26,450 bases of DNA from Myxococcales bacterium (GTDB lineage: Bacteria > Myxococcota_A > Polyangia > Polyangiales > Polyangiaceae), in assembly GCA_016720545.1 (NCBI GenBank), contig JADKKK010000026.1, forward strand, positions 1-26,450. Direction: 5' to 3'. Position 1 is the stretch's first letter. The number at the start of each line of letters is the position of its first letter. Shown here piece by piece: positions 7,406-14,917 of this stretch. The notes below the pieces were generated by a model that saw nothing but the letters and a program-made list of their open reading frames with translations, ran no database searches and had not been told where the DNA came from. The translations under genes were made by a program, and so were the position numbers.

Positions 7406-7464
7406 GCGTCTCAATTTAGAATGGGCTACGCCTCTCACATGGCGGTTGAGACGCGAATGAGACG
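7406..7464. promoter_or_regulatory. inverted/direct repeat operator candidate at the divergent portal/protease junction
   Basis: A perfect 9-bp inverted repeat, GCGTCTCAA (7406-7414) and TTGAGACGC (7446-7454), spans the gap between the minus-strand portal and the plus-strand protease gene. A third half-site TGAGACG (7458-7464) follows as a direct repeat 11 bp after TGAGACG at 7447-7453. The intervening sequence contains the AT-rich patch 'AATTTAGAAT'. This is the only place where divergent promoters must exist, so a shared regulator site is plausible. It overlaps the first codons of the plus-strand ORF if the 7421 start is used. Confidence 0.42.
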
Positions 7465-8632
7465 TGACGCGCATGCCCGGCCGGTGGCCGAGCGCGCTGC
7501 CGTCGCGGCTCCGGTCGCCCCCGACCTCGCCGCCCTGGTGGCCCACTACCAGCGGGAGCTTCGGCTCCTGGACTGGCGCCTCGACGTGTCCTACGCGCCG
7601 GACCTCGCCGATTCGCGCGGGCGTCCGGTGTGGGGCCTCTGCTACCCGACCGTCGACGCGAAGGTGGCGACCATCGTGATTCGCGACCCCGCTACCCCGC
7701 CCGACGGCGCGACCGCCGAGCAGGCTGTAAAGCAGGTCGTCGAGACGGTGGTGCACGAGCTGCTCCACCTGCACTTTGCGGCGTTCGGCACGTCGAGCCC
7801 GGCGGAGATCGCGCACGAGGAGCAGGTCGTGTGGGCGCTCGCCGAGGCGCTCATCAAGGCGAAGGGCACGCCCGACGAGGCCATGTACGCGCGGGCCGCG
7901 CTGGTCGCGATCGACCGCTCGACGGCAAAGGTTCGGGCCGCAAAGGCTCAGGAGAAAGAGAACATGCTCGACCCGAAGCTCGCCCTCGAGGGCCTCAAGA
8001 TCATCACGGCGAAGGATGCGAAGGGCGCTCTCGAGCTGCTCAACCGTCTGCTCGCGTCCGCCCTCGGCGGCGAGGCCGAGGCCGAGGAGCCCGCGGCGGA
8101 AGAGCCGGCCGCCGAGGAGCCCGCCGCGGAGCCCATGCCCGCTGCTCGCGTCGTGGTCGCGCCCGGCGAGGATGCGCTCGCCGCCCTCGGCCGCGCCGCG
8201 CTCGCGCTCACCGGCGTGTCGGATCCGGGCGAGGCCATCGCGGAGATGGCGCGCCGGTCGGCCCTTGCGGTCGGCGTCGAGGAGCGCGAGGCCGCGGTCG
8301 CGCGTGACCGAGCCGTCCTCGAGCTCACCGAGCGCAAGGCCCTCGTGGCCAGCCTCGTAAAGGTCGGCGCGGAGACCCCGGCGACGTCCGGCCTCGCGAC
8401 CGGCACGCTCGTCCCGCGCCTCATGGGCGAGCCCATCGCCGAGCTTCGCGCTCGTGTGGCGGCCATGACGGCGGCCCGCCCGGTCGCGCGCGTCGTGCCA
8501 CCGACCGACGACGCTGCCGACGGGCTGACGCCCGCCGAGCGAGCCAAGTGCAAGGCCAAGGGTATCGACCCGAACGTCTACCTCGCCACCCGCGCGGGCA
8601 TCCGCGCTCGCAACGCCGGAGCCGCCCAATGA
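7421..8632 (+). CDS. metalloprotease-like / capsid scaffold fusion protein
   Basis: The protein is 403 residues. The N-terminal domain (about 35-150) has a zinc metalloprotease signature H112-E113-x-x-H116 in 'VHELLHLHF' plus a downstream E133/E134 in 'AHEEQ' that could be the third ligand. The C-terminal half begins with helices at about 182-215, has an acidic proline repeat 'AEEPAAEEPAAEEPAAEP', a long charged helix (about 290-315), and ends with 'LTPAERAKCKAKGIDPNVYLATRA', a pattern typical of Mu gpI-type scaffold C-termini. It thus probably combines a maturation protease with the scaffold. Starts at 7439 and 7457 (GAG six bases upstream) are alternatives. It overlaps the next gene by ATGA and precedes the capsid genes. 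Confidence 0.72.
   Translation: MGYASHMAVETRMRRDAHARPVAERAAVAAPVAPDLAALVAHYQRELRLLDWRLDVSYAPDLADSRGRPVWGLCYPTVDAKVATIVIRDPATPPDGATAEQAVKQVVETVVHELLHLHFAAFGTSSPAEIAHEEQVVWALAEALIKAKGTPDEAMYARAALVAIDRSTAKVRAAKAQEKENMLDPKLALEGLKIITAKDAKGALELLNRLLASALGGEAEAEEPAAEEPAAEEPAAEPMPAARVVVAPGEDALAALGRAALALTGVSDPGEAIAEMARRSALAVGVEEREAAVARDRAVLELTERKALVASLVKVGAETPATSGLATGTLVPRLMGEPIAELRARVAAMTAARPVARVVPPTDDAADGLTPAERAKCKAKGIDPNVYLATRAGIRARNAGAAQ
7964..8632 (+). CDS. probable nested capsid scaffold from internal start of the protease-scaffold gene
   Basis: An in-frame ATG (codon 182 of the longer protein) is preceded by AGGAG (7950-7954) at 9 bases, a better ribosome site than that of the full-length ORF. 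It falls exactly at the boundary between the metalloprotease-like domain and the scaffold-like half. The product would be 222 residues: only the helical scaffold, acidic linker and conserved C-terminal motif. Mu (gpI/gpZ) and lambda (C/Nu3) make scaffolds this way. The site is seen in the sequence; use of the start is inferred. Confidence 0.5.
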   Translation: MLDPKLALEGLKIITAKDAKGALELLNRLLASALGGEAEAEEPAAEEPAAEEPAAEPMPAARVVVAPGEDALAALGRAALALTGVSDPGEAIAEMARRSALAVGVEEREAAVARDRAVLELTERKALVASLVKVGAETPATSGLATGTLVPRLMGEPIAELRARVAAMTAARPVARVVPPTDDAADGLTPAERAKCKAKGIDPNVYLATRAGIRARNAGAAQ

Positions 8633-9606
8633 CCGCCCTCGCCCAGGAACGCCTCACGCCTTTTGCGGGCTCCTCGCCCGCCCGCGGCACGTATCCGATC
8701 AAGGCCAACGTCCGCATCTTCAGGGGTGCGCTCGTCGGCCTCGACTCGGCGGGCCGCGCCATGCCGGCGACCACGATCGCGCTCGGCTGCCTGCGCATCG
8801 TCGGCAAGGCGTCGGCCACCTACGACAACCGCACCGGGTCGACTCTCGGCGGCGCTGCCGCAGCGGTCGACGTCGAGGTGGAGTTCGGCGTGTTCCAGTT
8901 CGCGAACAGCTCCTCGACGGACGCCATCGCGGCGGCCGACGTGGGCAAGGTGGTCTACGCCGTCGACGACCAGACGGTCGCGCTGACCAGCAACACGGAC
9001 CTTCGCCCGGTGGCCGGCATCGTGACCGAGGTGGTCAACTCGAAGCCGTACGTCTACATGGGGCCGCACGTTAGCCCCGAGTCAGCGGTGGGCTTCGTGG
9101 CCATCCCGCTCAACTCGTTCGTGGACGCCGACGGCGATCCGCTCGCGAAGTTCTCGAGCGCCGCGTCCCCGACGTTCGGCCTCAACCTCGCCGACTCCGA
9201 GGCGCTCAACATCCGCTGGAACAACGACGCCACGCCGGGCACCGCGCTCTGTCAGGTGTCGCTCCCGTCGGACCTCGACGACGCATCGCCGATGGCTCTC
9301 GAGTTCGTTTGCTCGAAGTCTGGCGCGACCGTGGGCGACGCGACGACCCTCACCGTCACCGCGTTCATCCTGTCGGTGGGCGACCTTCACGACGCCGACG
9401 CGGATTGCGGCGGCGTGACGAACGCGCTCACCGGCAACGCCACGGCGAAGACCACGGCGATGCTCACGCACATCATCACGGCGGCGAATGTCCCGGCGCT
9501 CGCTCGAAGCATGACCTTCACGGTCACGCCGACGGCGGGCCTGCTCGGCACCGACGATCTCATGCTCCACGAGGCCCGCCTTCGCTACGTGCGCAAGGCC
9601 TCCTGA
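8629..9606 (+). CDS. capsid decoration/cement-like protein with extra C-terminal beta domain
   Basis: The protein is 325 residues, starting in an ATGA overlap with the scaffold gene. Residues about 20-147 resemble the small capsid cement/decoration proteins encoded just before gpT-type capsid proteins: 'KANVRIFRGALVGLDSAG', then 'VDVEVEFGVFQFANS' and 'DVGKVVYAVDDQTVALT', ending in 'KPYVYMG'. Residues about 155-325 form a second beta-rich domain ('EALNIRWNND...', 'MALEFVCSKSG', 'MTFTVTPTAG', 'LMLHEARLRYVRK') of the kind seen in surface or fibre proteins. It may stabilise the capsid and display the extra domain outside. The family assignment rests on position and pattern, not on catalytic motifs. 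Confidence 0.6.
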   Translation: MTALAQERLTPFAGSSPARGTYPIKANVRIFRGALVGLDSAGRAMPATTIALGCLRIVGKASATYDNRTGSTLGGAAAAVDVEVEFGVFQFANSSSTDAIAAADVGKVVYAVDDQTVALTSNTDLRPVAGIVTEVVNSKPYVYMGPHVSPESAVGFVAIPLNSFVDADGDPLAKFSSAASPTFGLNLADSEALNIRWNNDATPGTALCQVSLPSDLDDASPMALEFVCSKSGATVGDATTLTVTAFILSVGDLHDADADCGGVTNALTGNATAKTTAMLTHIITAANVPALARSMTFTVTPTAGLLGTDDLMLHEARLRYVRKAS

Positions 9607-9629
9607 TTCATCGAAAGGACTGAACGATC

Positions 9630-10571
9630 ATGGGTCAGGAATTCAACCTCATCAGCTCGGACGCGCAGCGCGCGCTCGAGGACTTCGCCCAGGACTTCGC
9701 CCTCGCGCTCACGCAGCCCGGGGTCGAGCAGTGGGCGAAGGAAAACGGGCTCTACCGCTCCTCGCGCGCGCTCCGGACCACGTACCCCGTCCCCGTCTCG
9801 GCGGCCGGTTACGCCGAGTTCAAGGGCGACGTCAAGTACCGCGACATCTTCCAGAAGTCGCTCTCGCTCACCCCGAAGACCTGGCAGGACGGCGTCGCCG
9901 AGCTCGCCAGCGTCATCGAGGCGCCGGACTTCATCGGCTGGACGTCGGAGCCTGCAGCCATCGCGGCGGCCGCCTCGGCGCTGCTCAACCAGATCATCGC
10001 GGATGCCCTCGCGGCAAACGCGACCTGCTGGGACGGCTCGGCCTTCTTCGCTGACGCGCACCCCTTCAACGTCTTCGACGTCGACGTCGGCACGTACGAC
10101 AACGACTTCACCGGCGCGGGGACCACGCTCACCGCGGCGAACCTGAAGCTCGCGAAGTCGCGCATGCGCGACATCAAAGCCCCGAACGGGAAGCCGCTCG
10201 GGCTGCGCCTGACGCACCTCCTCATCCCGTCCGCGCTCGAGGAGACTGCCAAGGACCTGCTCGAGCAGGACATGGTGATCCAGGCGGTCGGCTCCACCTT
10301 CGCGGCGGTCGACAACCGGCACAAGGGGACGGTCAAGATGATCATCTCCGACGAGCTCGCCGACGACGCGCAGTGGTACGGCCTCGGCCTGAATAAGCCC
10401 GGCATGGTCCCCTGGATCGTGCAGGACGAAGGCGCGCCCGAGGAGATTCGCTCGGACAAGTCGAGCCACCTCTACCAGACGACCCTCAAGGTCGGCGTGG
10501 CCTACGTGCTCCGCGGAAACGGCGTCCTCGCCCTCCCGCAGTGCATGCAGCGCTGGGCCGGCGCGGCCTGA
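9630..10571 (+). CDS. major capsid protein, Mu gpT-like
   Basis: The protein is 313 residues, near the usual gpT length. GAAAGGA lies about 11 bases upstream of the ATG. Features typical of the Mu gpT family are the N-terminal 'LEDFAQDFALAL' helix, a central region with 'AFFADAHPFN' (the short loop before the internal beta domain), and the C-terminal 'MIISDELADDAQWYGLGLN' and 'YVLRGNGVLALPQCM' strands. It would form the HK97-fold icosahedral shell. Order scaffold, decoration, capsid agrees with Mu-like head modules. Confidence 0.85.
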   Translation: MGQEFNLISSDAQRALEDFAQDFALALTQPGVEQWAKENGLYRSSRALRTTYPVPVSAAGYAEFKGDVKYRDIFQKSLSLTPKTWQDGVAELASVIEAPDFIGWTSEPAAIAAAASALLNQIIADALAANATCWDGSAFFADAHPFNVFDVDVGTYDNDFTGAGTTLTAANLKLAKSRMRDIKAPNGKPLGLRLTHLLIPSALEETAKDLLEQDMVIQAVGSTFAAVDNRHKGTVKMIISDELADDAQWYGLGLNKPGMVPWIVQDEGAPEEIRSDKSSHLYQTTLKVGVAYVLRGNGVLALPQCMQRWAGAA

Positions 10572-10582
10572 CCAGGAGCCCC

Positions 10583-10735
10583 ATGAACGACATCGAGAAA
10601 CTCGAATCGCTCGAGCTCGAGGCAAAGCAGCTCGAGAAGAGCATCGCCGACGCGAAGGCCGCGGGGCAGACGCCCCGCGCCGAGGCGCTCACCGCGCGCC
10701 GCGACCGCGTCCTCGCCCGCCTCCGCGACCTCTGA
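10583..10735 (+). CDS. tiny coiled-coil protein after the capsid gene
   Basis: This 50-residue ORF has AGGAG five bases before its ATG (about 10574-10578). It consists of two charged helices, 'KLESLELEAKQLEKSIADAK' and 'RAEALTARRDRVLARLRDL', with a short turn containing a proline, so a helical hairpin is likely. No family is recognised. Its place between capsid and connector suggests a small head-assembly factor. The following 70 bases (10736-10805) show no clear feature. Confidence 0.58.
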   Translation: MNDIEKLESLELEAKQLEKSIADAKAAGQTPRAEALTARRDRVLARLRDL

Positions 10736-10805
10736 CTCTCTGACCTGACACGCACTCCCACGCTGCCTTGCCTCGCCTTCCTCCGGAACGCGGGGCGGTG
10801 GCGTT

Positions 10806-11450
10806 GTGGCAGCCGATCTCTACTGCTCGCGCGGTGACGTGACCGCCCGGCTTCCGCCGGGTGCGGTGGTGTCGCCCGCTGGCATTCTGGCGTCCTGCCT
10901 CGCGTCGACGGACGTGCTCACGTACGACGGTCACGGGCTCGAGACGGACGACGAGGTCACGGTGCGCGCGGCGAGCGCGGGCACCCTGTCGGCGCCGCTC
11001 GCAGCCGGGACGACCTACTACGCGATCCGGCTGAGCAACGCGGCGTTCAAGCTCGCGGCCACGGCCGGGGGCGCGGCGCTGAACATCACGAGCGACGGCG
11101 TCGAGATGATCGTCACGCGCGAGCCGAAGTTCGACGACACGATCGAGTTCTGCTCGCGCCTGGCTGACACGTCGCTCCCGGCGCACCTCGTGCCGCTCGT
11201 CGCCCCGATTCACCCGCTCGTGCGTGGCTGCGTGGCGGACATGGTCGCCAAGCGCGTCCTGAACGGGAACGGGCAGAACAGCGAGGCGGTGAAGGCTATC
11301 GACCTCGAGTCGAAGGCCATCCTCGAGCGCTTCGCCGCGGGCATGCCGCTCCGCGGCGGCACCGCACAGACCCCGGCGAACCTCGCCATCACCGCCACGT
11401 CTGTCAGCTCCGGCGCGGACCCGCGCGGGTGGGGAAGCGGGCTCCCATGA
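10806..11450 (+). CDS. Mu gp36-like (DUF1320) head-tail connector protein with inserted domain
   Basis: The protein is 214 residues, starting at GTG. The N-terminal 'YCSRGDVTARLP' and the C-terminal helical part 'FCSRLADTSLPAHLVPLVAPIHPLVRGCVADMVAKR' resemble gp36/DUF1320-type connector proteins, which start with a short segment and then several helices. Between them, residues about 33-106 form a beta-rich insertion ('LTYDGHGLETDDEVTVRAAS', 'GTTYYAIRLSNAAFKLAAT') like the small domains found in tail and fibre proteins. The likely role is head completion. It overlaps the next gene by ATGA. Family call moderate; insertion clear. Confidence 0.58.
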   Translation: MAADLYCSRGDVTARLPPGAVVSPAGILASCLASTDVLTYDGHGLETDDEVTVRAASAGTLSAPLAAGTTYYAIRLSNAAFKLAATAGGAALNITSDGVEMIVTREPKFDDTIEFCSRLADTSLPAHLVPLVAPIHPLVRGCVADMVAKRVLNGNGQNSEAVKAIDLESKAILERFAAGMPLRGGTAQTPANLAITATSVSSGADPRGWGSGLP

Positions 11451-11836
11451 GCGGCACCGCGAACCTCAAGAAGTTCGCCGCCTCGCTGCGTGAGCTCCCT
11501 CGCGTCGTGGGGCACCGCGTGGCGGCTGCGTGCGCGCCCGTCCTCACGAGCCTCGTGCTCGAGACGTCGCGCTCGAGCGCGGACGCTTACGGCGCCGCCT
11601 GGGCACCCGGTGAGAGCGGCCAGGTCGTCACGCTGCGGAAGAGCGGCGCGCTCCTCGACGGCGTCCGGTACGTGGCGATCGGGCAAAAGCTCCGCCTCGC
11701 GCTCACGACGAAGTACGCAAAATACCAGGTGGGGAGGCGCCCCGTCGCGCCCGCGCAGGGTGCGCCGCTTCCGCCCGCCTACGCCGCTGCCCTCGCCGCC
11801 ACGGCCGCCCAGGTCATCGGGGAGGCGCTCCGATGA
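11447..11836 (+). CDS. phage virion morphogenesis / tail completion-like protein
   Basis: The protein is 129 residues. It starts in an ATGA overlap and ends in another. A long N-terminal helix ('LKKFAASLRELPRVVGHRVAAACAPVLTSLV') is followed by 'AYGAAWAP', 'LRKSGALLDGVRYVAIG' and 'YAKYQVGRRPVAPAQGAPLP', a pattern seen in gpG/HK97 gp10-like head-tail joining proteins. It likely helps complete the neck. Exact family uncertain. Confidence 0.58.
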   Translation: MSGTANLKKFAASLRELPRVVGHRVAAACAPVLTSLVLETSRSSADAYGAAWAPGESGQVVTLRKSGALLDGVRYVAIGQKLRLALTTKYAKYQVGRRPVAPAQGAPLPPAYAAALAATAAQVIGEALR

Positions 11837-12411
11837 TCCACGAGATCGCCCGCGAGCTCCGCACGCTCCTCGAGACTGCCGGCGTCCCGATGCCCGTGGT
11901 CGACGGGCCCGAGCGCACCACGTCGGCGGTCGCCCCGCGCGAGCGCATCGTGGTGGAGCGGCTCCGCGCGCCCGAGCAGATCCTCCCGCCGAAGGGCGCG
12001 AACACCCGGAACCCGGTGCACGTCTTCGACCGCAAGCTCGCGGCGAAGATCACGGTCTACGCGCAGGAACCGCGCGCGGGCGCGCAACATCACGAGCACG
12101 TTCGGCGCGCCGATCGCGTCGTCGACTCCGTGCTCGCCGCGCTCCGGCAGGTGCTCGTCGCGCGCAAGAACGGCGCTGAGATCGGCGCCGGCCAGCTCGT
12201 CGAGCTCGAGGACACGAAGGGCACGCCGGCGACGAACTTCGCCGTCTACGAGATCCCGTTCTCCGTCCGCCGTGCCGTCGAGGTCCGCACCTGGGCGGGC
12301 TCGGCCGCCGAGGAGGGCGGCGCCTTCACGTCCACGACGGTCGCGAGCACCACGGTCGTCGGCCTCGAGGGCGACCCGACCCCACCAACCGAAACCGGAT
12401 GCGGAGCGTAA
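11833..12411 (+). CDS. tail terminator / neck-like protein (by position)
   Basis: The protein is 192 residues, ATGA-coupled to the gene before it. A helix at the start ('IHEIARELRTLLETAG') is followed by mixed alpha/beta sequence with 'FDRKLAAKITVYAQ', 'RADRVVDSVLAALRQVLV' and 'FAVYEIPFSVRRAVEVRTW', then a low-complexity Thr/Pro tail. The size, the order (connector, completion protein, this gene, sheath) and the helix-strand-helix-strand pattern fit a tail terminator or Mu gp37-like protein. No specific motif confirms this. Confidence 0.5.
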   Translation: MIHEIARELRTLLETAGVPMPVVDGPERTTSAVAPRERIVVERLRAPEQILPPKGANTRNPVHVFDRKLAAKITVYAQEPRAGAQHHEHVRRADRVVDSVLAALRQVLVARKNGAEIGAGQLVELEDTKGTPATNFAVYEIPFSVRRAVEVRTWAGSAAEEGGAFTSTTVASTTVVGLEGDPTPPTETGCGA

Positions 12412-12413
12412 AA

Positions 12414-14378
12414 ATGCCGACTCGACCCCAAGCAAGCCTCTCGATCGCGACGACCGGCGGCGCCTACGCCGGCGGCGACGGCTACGCGGTCATCCTGGCC
12501 TGCGTCGGAAAAAACGCCGACGGCGTCCCGCGCGTGTTCACGGGCATCACCGCGCTGCTCGAGCAACACGACTACTCGCAGGGCGCGGACCTCGCGGCAC
12601 ACCTGCTCGCCAAGACGCGCAGCCCCGTGATCTTCGTCCCCATGCCGATCGTGACCGCGGGCGCGCTGCGCATGCAGCGCTCGACGGGCACCGGGACCAG
12701 CATCGTCACGTACAGCGCCTCGACGTACGGCTACCTCGAGGAGGTCGACGCGACCTTGACGGTCACCACGGGCGGCACCATCGGCGCGGGCTCGGGTCCG
12801 ATCTTCACCCTCTCGCTCGATGGCGGGCGCACGACGAAGACGGTGCGCCTCGGCACGGCGAGCACGTACACGATCCCCCACGTCGGGATCGTCCTGAGCT
12901 TCGGCGCCGGCACGATGGTCGCGGGCGACACGCTGACGTTTCGTTTCACCGCGCCGAAGTGGGACAACGCGGGCCTTACCGCCGCGCGCACGGCCCTCGC
13001 CGCGCAGCAGAAGGCGAGCCGCTCCTGGAACGTCGTCGGCGACCTCGCGAACAGCACCGAGGCCGGCTACGTCACGACGATCACGAACGCGTACGAGACC
13101 ACGAACAAGCGGTTCGTGTACGCCCGCACGAACGTCCGCGACGGCGGCACGCCTTCGATGCTGGCCAAGTCGAGCGGCGTGAAGCGCTGGGTGAAGATCA
13201 CCGCGGCCGAGACGCTCACGTTCGCCGAGGTCGGCGCGACCGACGACACCATCACGCGCTCGGTCGGGTCCTTCGTCGACGACGGGCTTGCCGTGGGCGA
13301 CGTCGTGACGGTGGCCGGCACCACGCTCAACAACGTGACCGGGCGAATCAAGACCCTCACCGCGACGGTGCTCACCTTCGACGCGACCGACCTCGTCGCC
13401 GAGGTCACCGCGGCCGGCGTCGGCTCGATCGTCGCGTCGAACGGGCTCATTTTCGCCGAGGTCGGCGGCACCGGCGACACGATCACCCGCAACGCGGGCT
13501 CGTTCGTGACCGAGGGTTTCGCGGTGGGCGACATCGTGACCATCGCCGGCACGGCGTCGAACAACGTCACGACCGACGCGCTCGCGTCCGTGTCTGCGAC
13601 CGTGCTCACGCTCGCGTCGACGGACCTCGCCGCCGAGGAGATCGGCTCGCACAACGTCACGATCACGAAGGTGCTCAGCAAGGCGGCTGACGTGTCCCTC
13701 GCAGACATCGCGTTCGCAAGCGTCGACGCGCAGAAGCGGATCGACCTCGGGTATGGGCGCGCGCGCGTGGTCTCGCCGATCACCCTCTGGGACTTCCGCC
13801 GCCCCGCCTCGTGGCACGTGGCCGTGCGCGAGTACCAACACGCGCTCCACATCGCGTCGTGGCAGAACGACCTCGGCCCGCTGGACGGGGTCGACCTCGA
13901 GGACACGGACAAGCAGATCGTCGAGTACGACGAGCGCGTCGACGGCGGGGCCCTCGCCGCGCGGTTCACCTGCCTCACGACCAGCGACAACGGGCCGAAC
14001 GGCACGTACGTCGCGATGAGCCTCACTCGCGCGACGGACGGCGACGTCCTCGCGTACACGCACAACATGGCCGTCACGAACAAATTCTGTTCGATCGTCC
14101 AGGCCGAGACCACGCGCATGATCGGCAAAACGCCGGTCCTCAACGCGGACGGCACCGCGACCGAGAGCGAGCTCAAGCTCCTCGAGGCGCGCATCAACCA
14201 GGCGCTCACCGAAGGGCTGCTGAGCCCCGGCAGCGAGGGCCAGAACGCCAGCTCGGCGACGTGGGTAGCGAGCCGCGCCGACGACCTCCGCGGCACCGGG
14301 AAGACGCTGCACGGGAGCGGCCCCCTTGGCCTGCGCGGCACCATCACGAACGTCGACACGGCCGTCGTCGTCACCTGA
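12414..14378 (+). CDS. contractile tail sheath protein (DUF2586-like) with two inserted repeat domains
   Basis: The protein is 654 residues, larger than Mu gpL (about 495). GGAG lies 7 bases before the ATG at 12414. The N-terminal part has 'GYAVILACVGKNADGVPRVF' and a strand/helix pattern; the C-terminal third has 'DAQKRIDLGYGRARVVSPITLWDFRRP' and 'GLRGTITNVDTAVVV', the last strand being typical of sheath proteins that link to neighbours. Two tandem beta repeats (about residues 268-419) are inserted in the middle and probably sit on the outside of the sheath. The next gene looks like the tail tube, as expected. Sheath identity is inferred mainly from length, position and fold-like pattern. 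Confidence 0.7.
   Translation: MPTRPQASLSIATTGGAYAGGDGYAVILACVGKNADGVPRVFTGITALLEQHDYSQGADLAAHLLAKTRSPVIFVPMPIVTAGALRMQRSTGTGTSIVTYSASTYGYLEEVDATLTVTTGGTIGAGSGPIFTLSLDGGRTTKTVRLGTASTYTIPHVGIVLSFGAGTMVAGDTLTFRFTAPKWDNAGLTAARTALAAQQKASRSWNVVGDLANSTEAGYVTTITNAYETTNKRFVYARTNVRDGGTPSMLAKSSGVKRWVKITAAETLTFAEVGATDDTITRSVGSFVDDGLAVGDVVTVAGTTLNNVTGRIKTLTATVLTFDATDLVAEVTAAGVGSIVASNGLIFAEVGGTGDTITRNAGSFVTEGFAVGDIVTIAGTASNNVTTDALASVSATVLTLASTDLAAEEIGSHNVTITKVLSKAADVSLADIAFASVDAQKRIDLGYGRARVVSPITLWDFRRPASWHVAVREYQHALHIASWQNDLGPLDGVDLEDTDKQIVEYDERVDGGALAARFTCLTTSDNGPNGTYVAMSLTRATDGDVLAYTHNMAVTNKFCSIVQAETTRMIGKTPVLNADGTATESELKLLEARINQALTEGLLSPGSEGQNASSATWVASRADDLRGTGKTLHGSGPLGLRGTITNVDTAVVVT
13215..13670 (+). 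repeat. tandem 77-codon repeat coding for two inserted beta domains in the sheath
   Basis: Two copies with a 231-bp period lie at 13215-13445 and 13446-13670. Copy 1 starts 'LTFAEVGATDDTITRSVGSF' and copy 2 'LIFAEVGGTGDTITRNAGSF'; both continue with 'AVGD-V-T-AGT--NNVT' and end with an 'ATVLT-ASTDL-AEE/VT'-like strand. They are clearly duplicated and have since diverged. Similar small beta modules occur in other phage tail proteins. Confidence 0.75.
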
Positions 14379-14393
14379 ACGGAGCACTGAGCC

Positions 14394-14897
14394 ATGGCAA
14401 ACGAAGCATTCCCGATCACGGACGACGAGGAGATCTCCTGGGCTGACATCTCCGTCGTGCTGTCGCTCTACCAGTCGGTGACGATCGACATCGCCGACGT
14501 CGAGGGCATCAAGTGCGGCGGCAAGATCGAGACGGGCTTTTCCTTCGGCACGAGCGGCGGTCGAGTCATGAAGGAGACGCGCGGCAAGGCCTCTCACGAG
14601 GGGTCGGGCACGTTCTCGATGAGCGCCGTGGACCGCATCGAGTCGGCACTTGCGACGGTCGCTCCGGAGCGCGGCGGCGTGAAGCTCATCTCCGTGCCGA
14701 AGTTCTCGATCGTCATCCAGCACAAGACGCTGTCGCAGCCGACTCAGGTCTACCAGACCGAGATGCTCGGCTGCCGCTGGCGCTCCTTCACGATGGACAA
14801 CAAAGAGGGCAGCGAGGCGCTCTTCATCGAGGTCGACCTCGGACCCACGAGCGTGATCAAAACCCTCAAGAACGGCACGCGCGTCGCGCTCCTCTGA
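14394..14897 (+). CDS. tail tube protein
   Basis: The protein is 167 residues. CGGAG is present in the short gap before the ATG. The composition is mostly beta: 'VVLSLYQSVTIDIADVEGIKCGGKIETGFSFGTSGG', 'SGTFSMSAVDRIESALATV', 'KFSIVIQHKT' and 'LGCRWRSFTMDNKEGSEALFIEVDL'. This length, pattern and position directly after the sheath and before the chaperone fit the inner tail tube of contractile phages. It would polymerise in hexameric rings around the tape measure. Confidence 0.68.
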   Translation: MANEAFPITDDEEISWADISVVLSLYQSVTIDIADVEGIKCGGKIETGFSFGTSGGRVMKETRGKASHEGSGTFSMSAVDRIESALATVAPERGGVKLISVPKFSIVIQHKTLSQPTQVYQTEMLGCRWRSFTMDNKEGSEALFIEVDLGPTSVIKTLKNGTRVALL

Positions 14898-14917
14898 GCG
14901 CGCGGAAGGCCCCCCCC

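Noticed and set aside
10736..10805. Small gene or terminator between the coiled-coil ORF and connector
   Set aside because: No coding pattern, no clear stem with T run; only a purine-rich stretch before the GTG start.
12246..14723. Very long (825-codon) open frame on the minus strand opposite the sheath gene
   Set aside because: It is rich in R, D, H and V with no domain pattern, as expected from the antisense of a high-GC gene. The plus strand encodes sheath and tube sequence with overlaps and ribosome sites.
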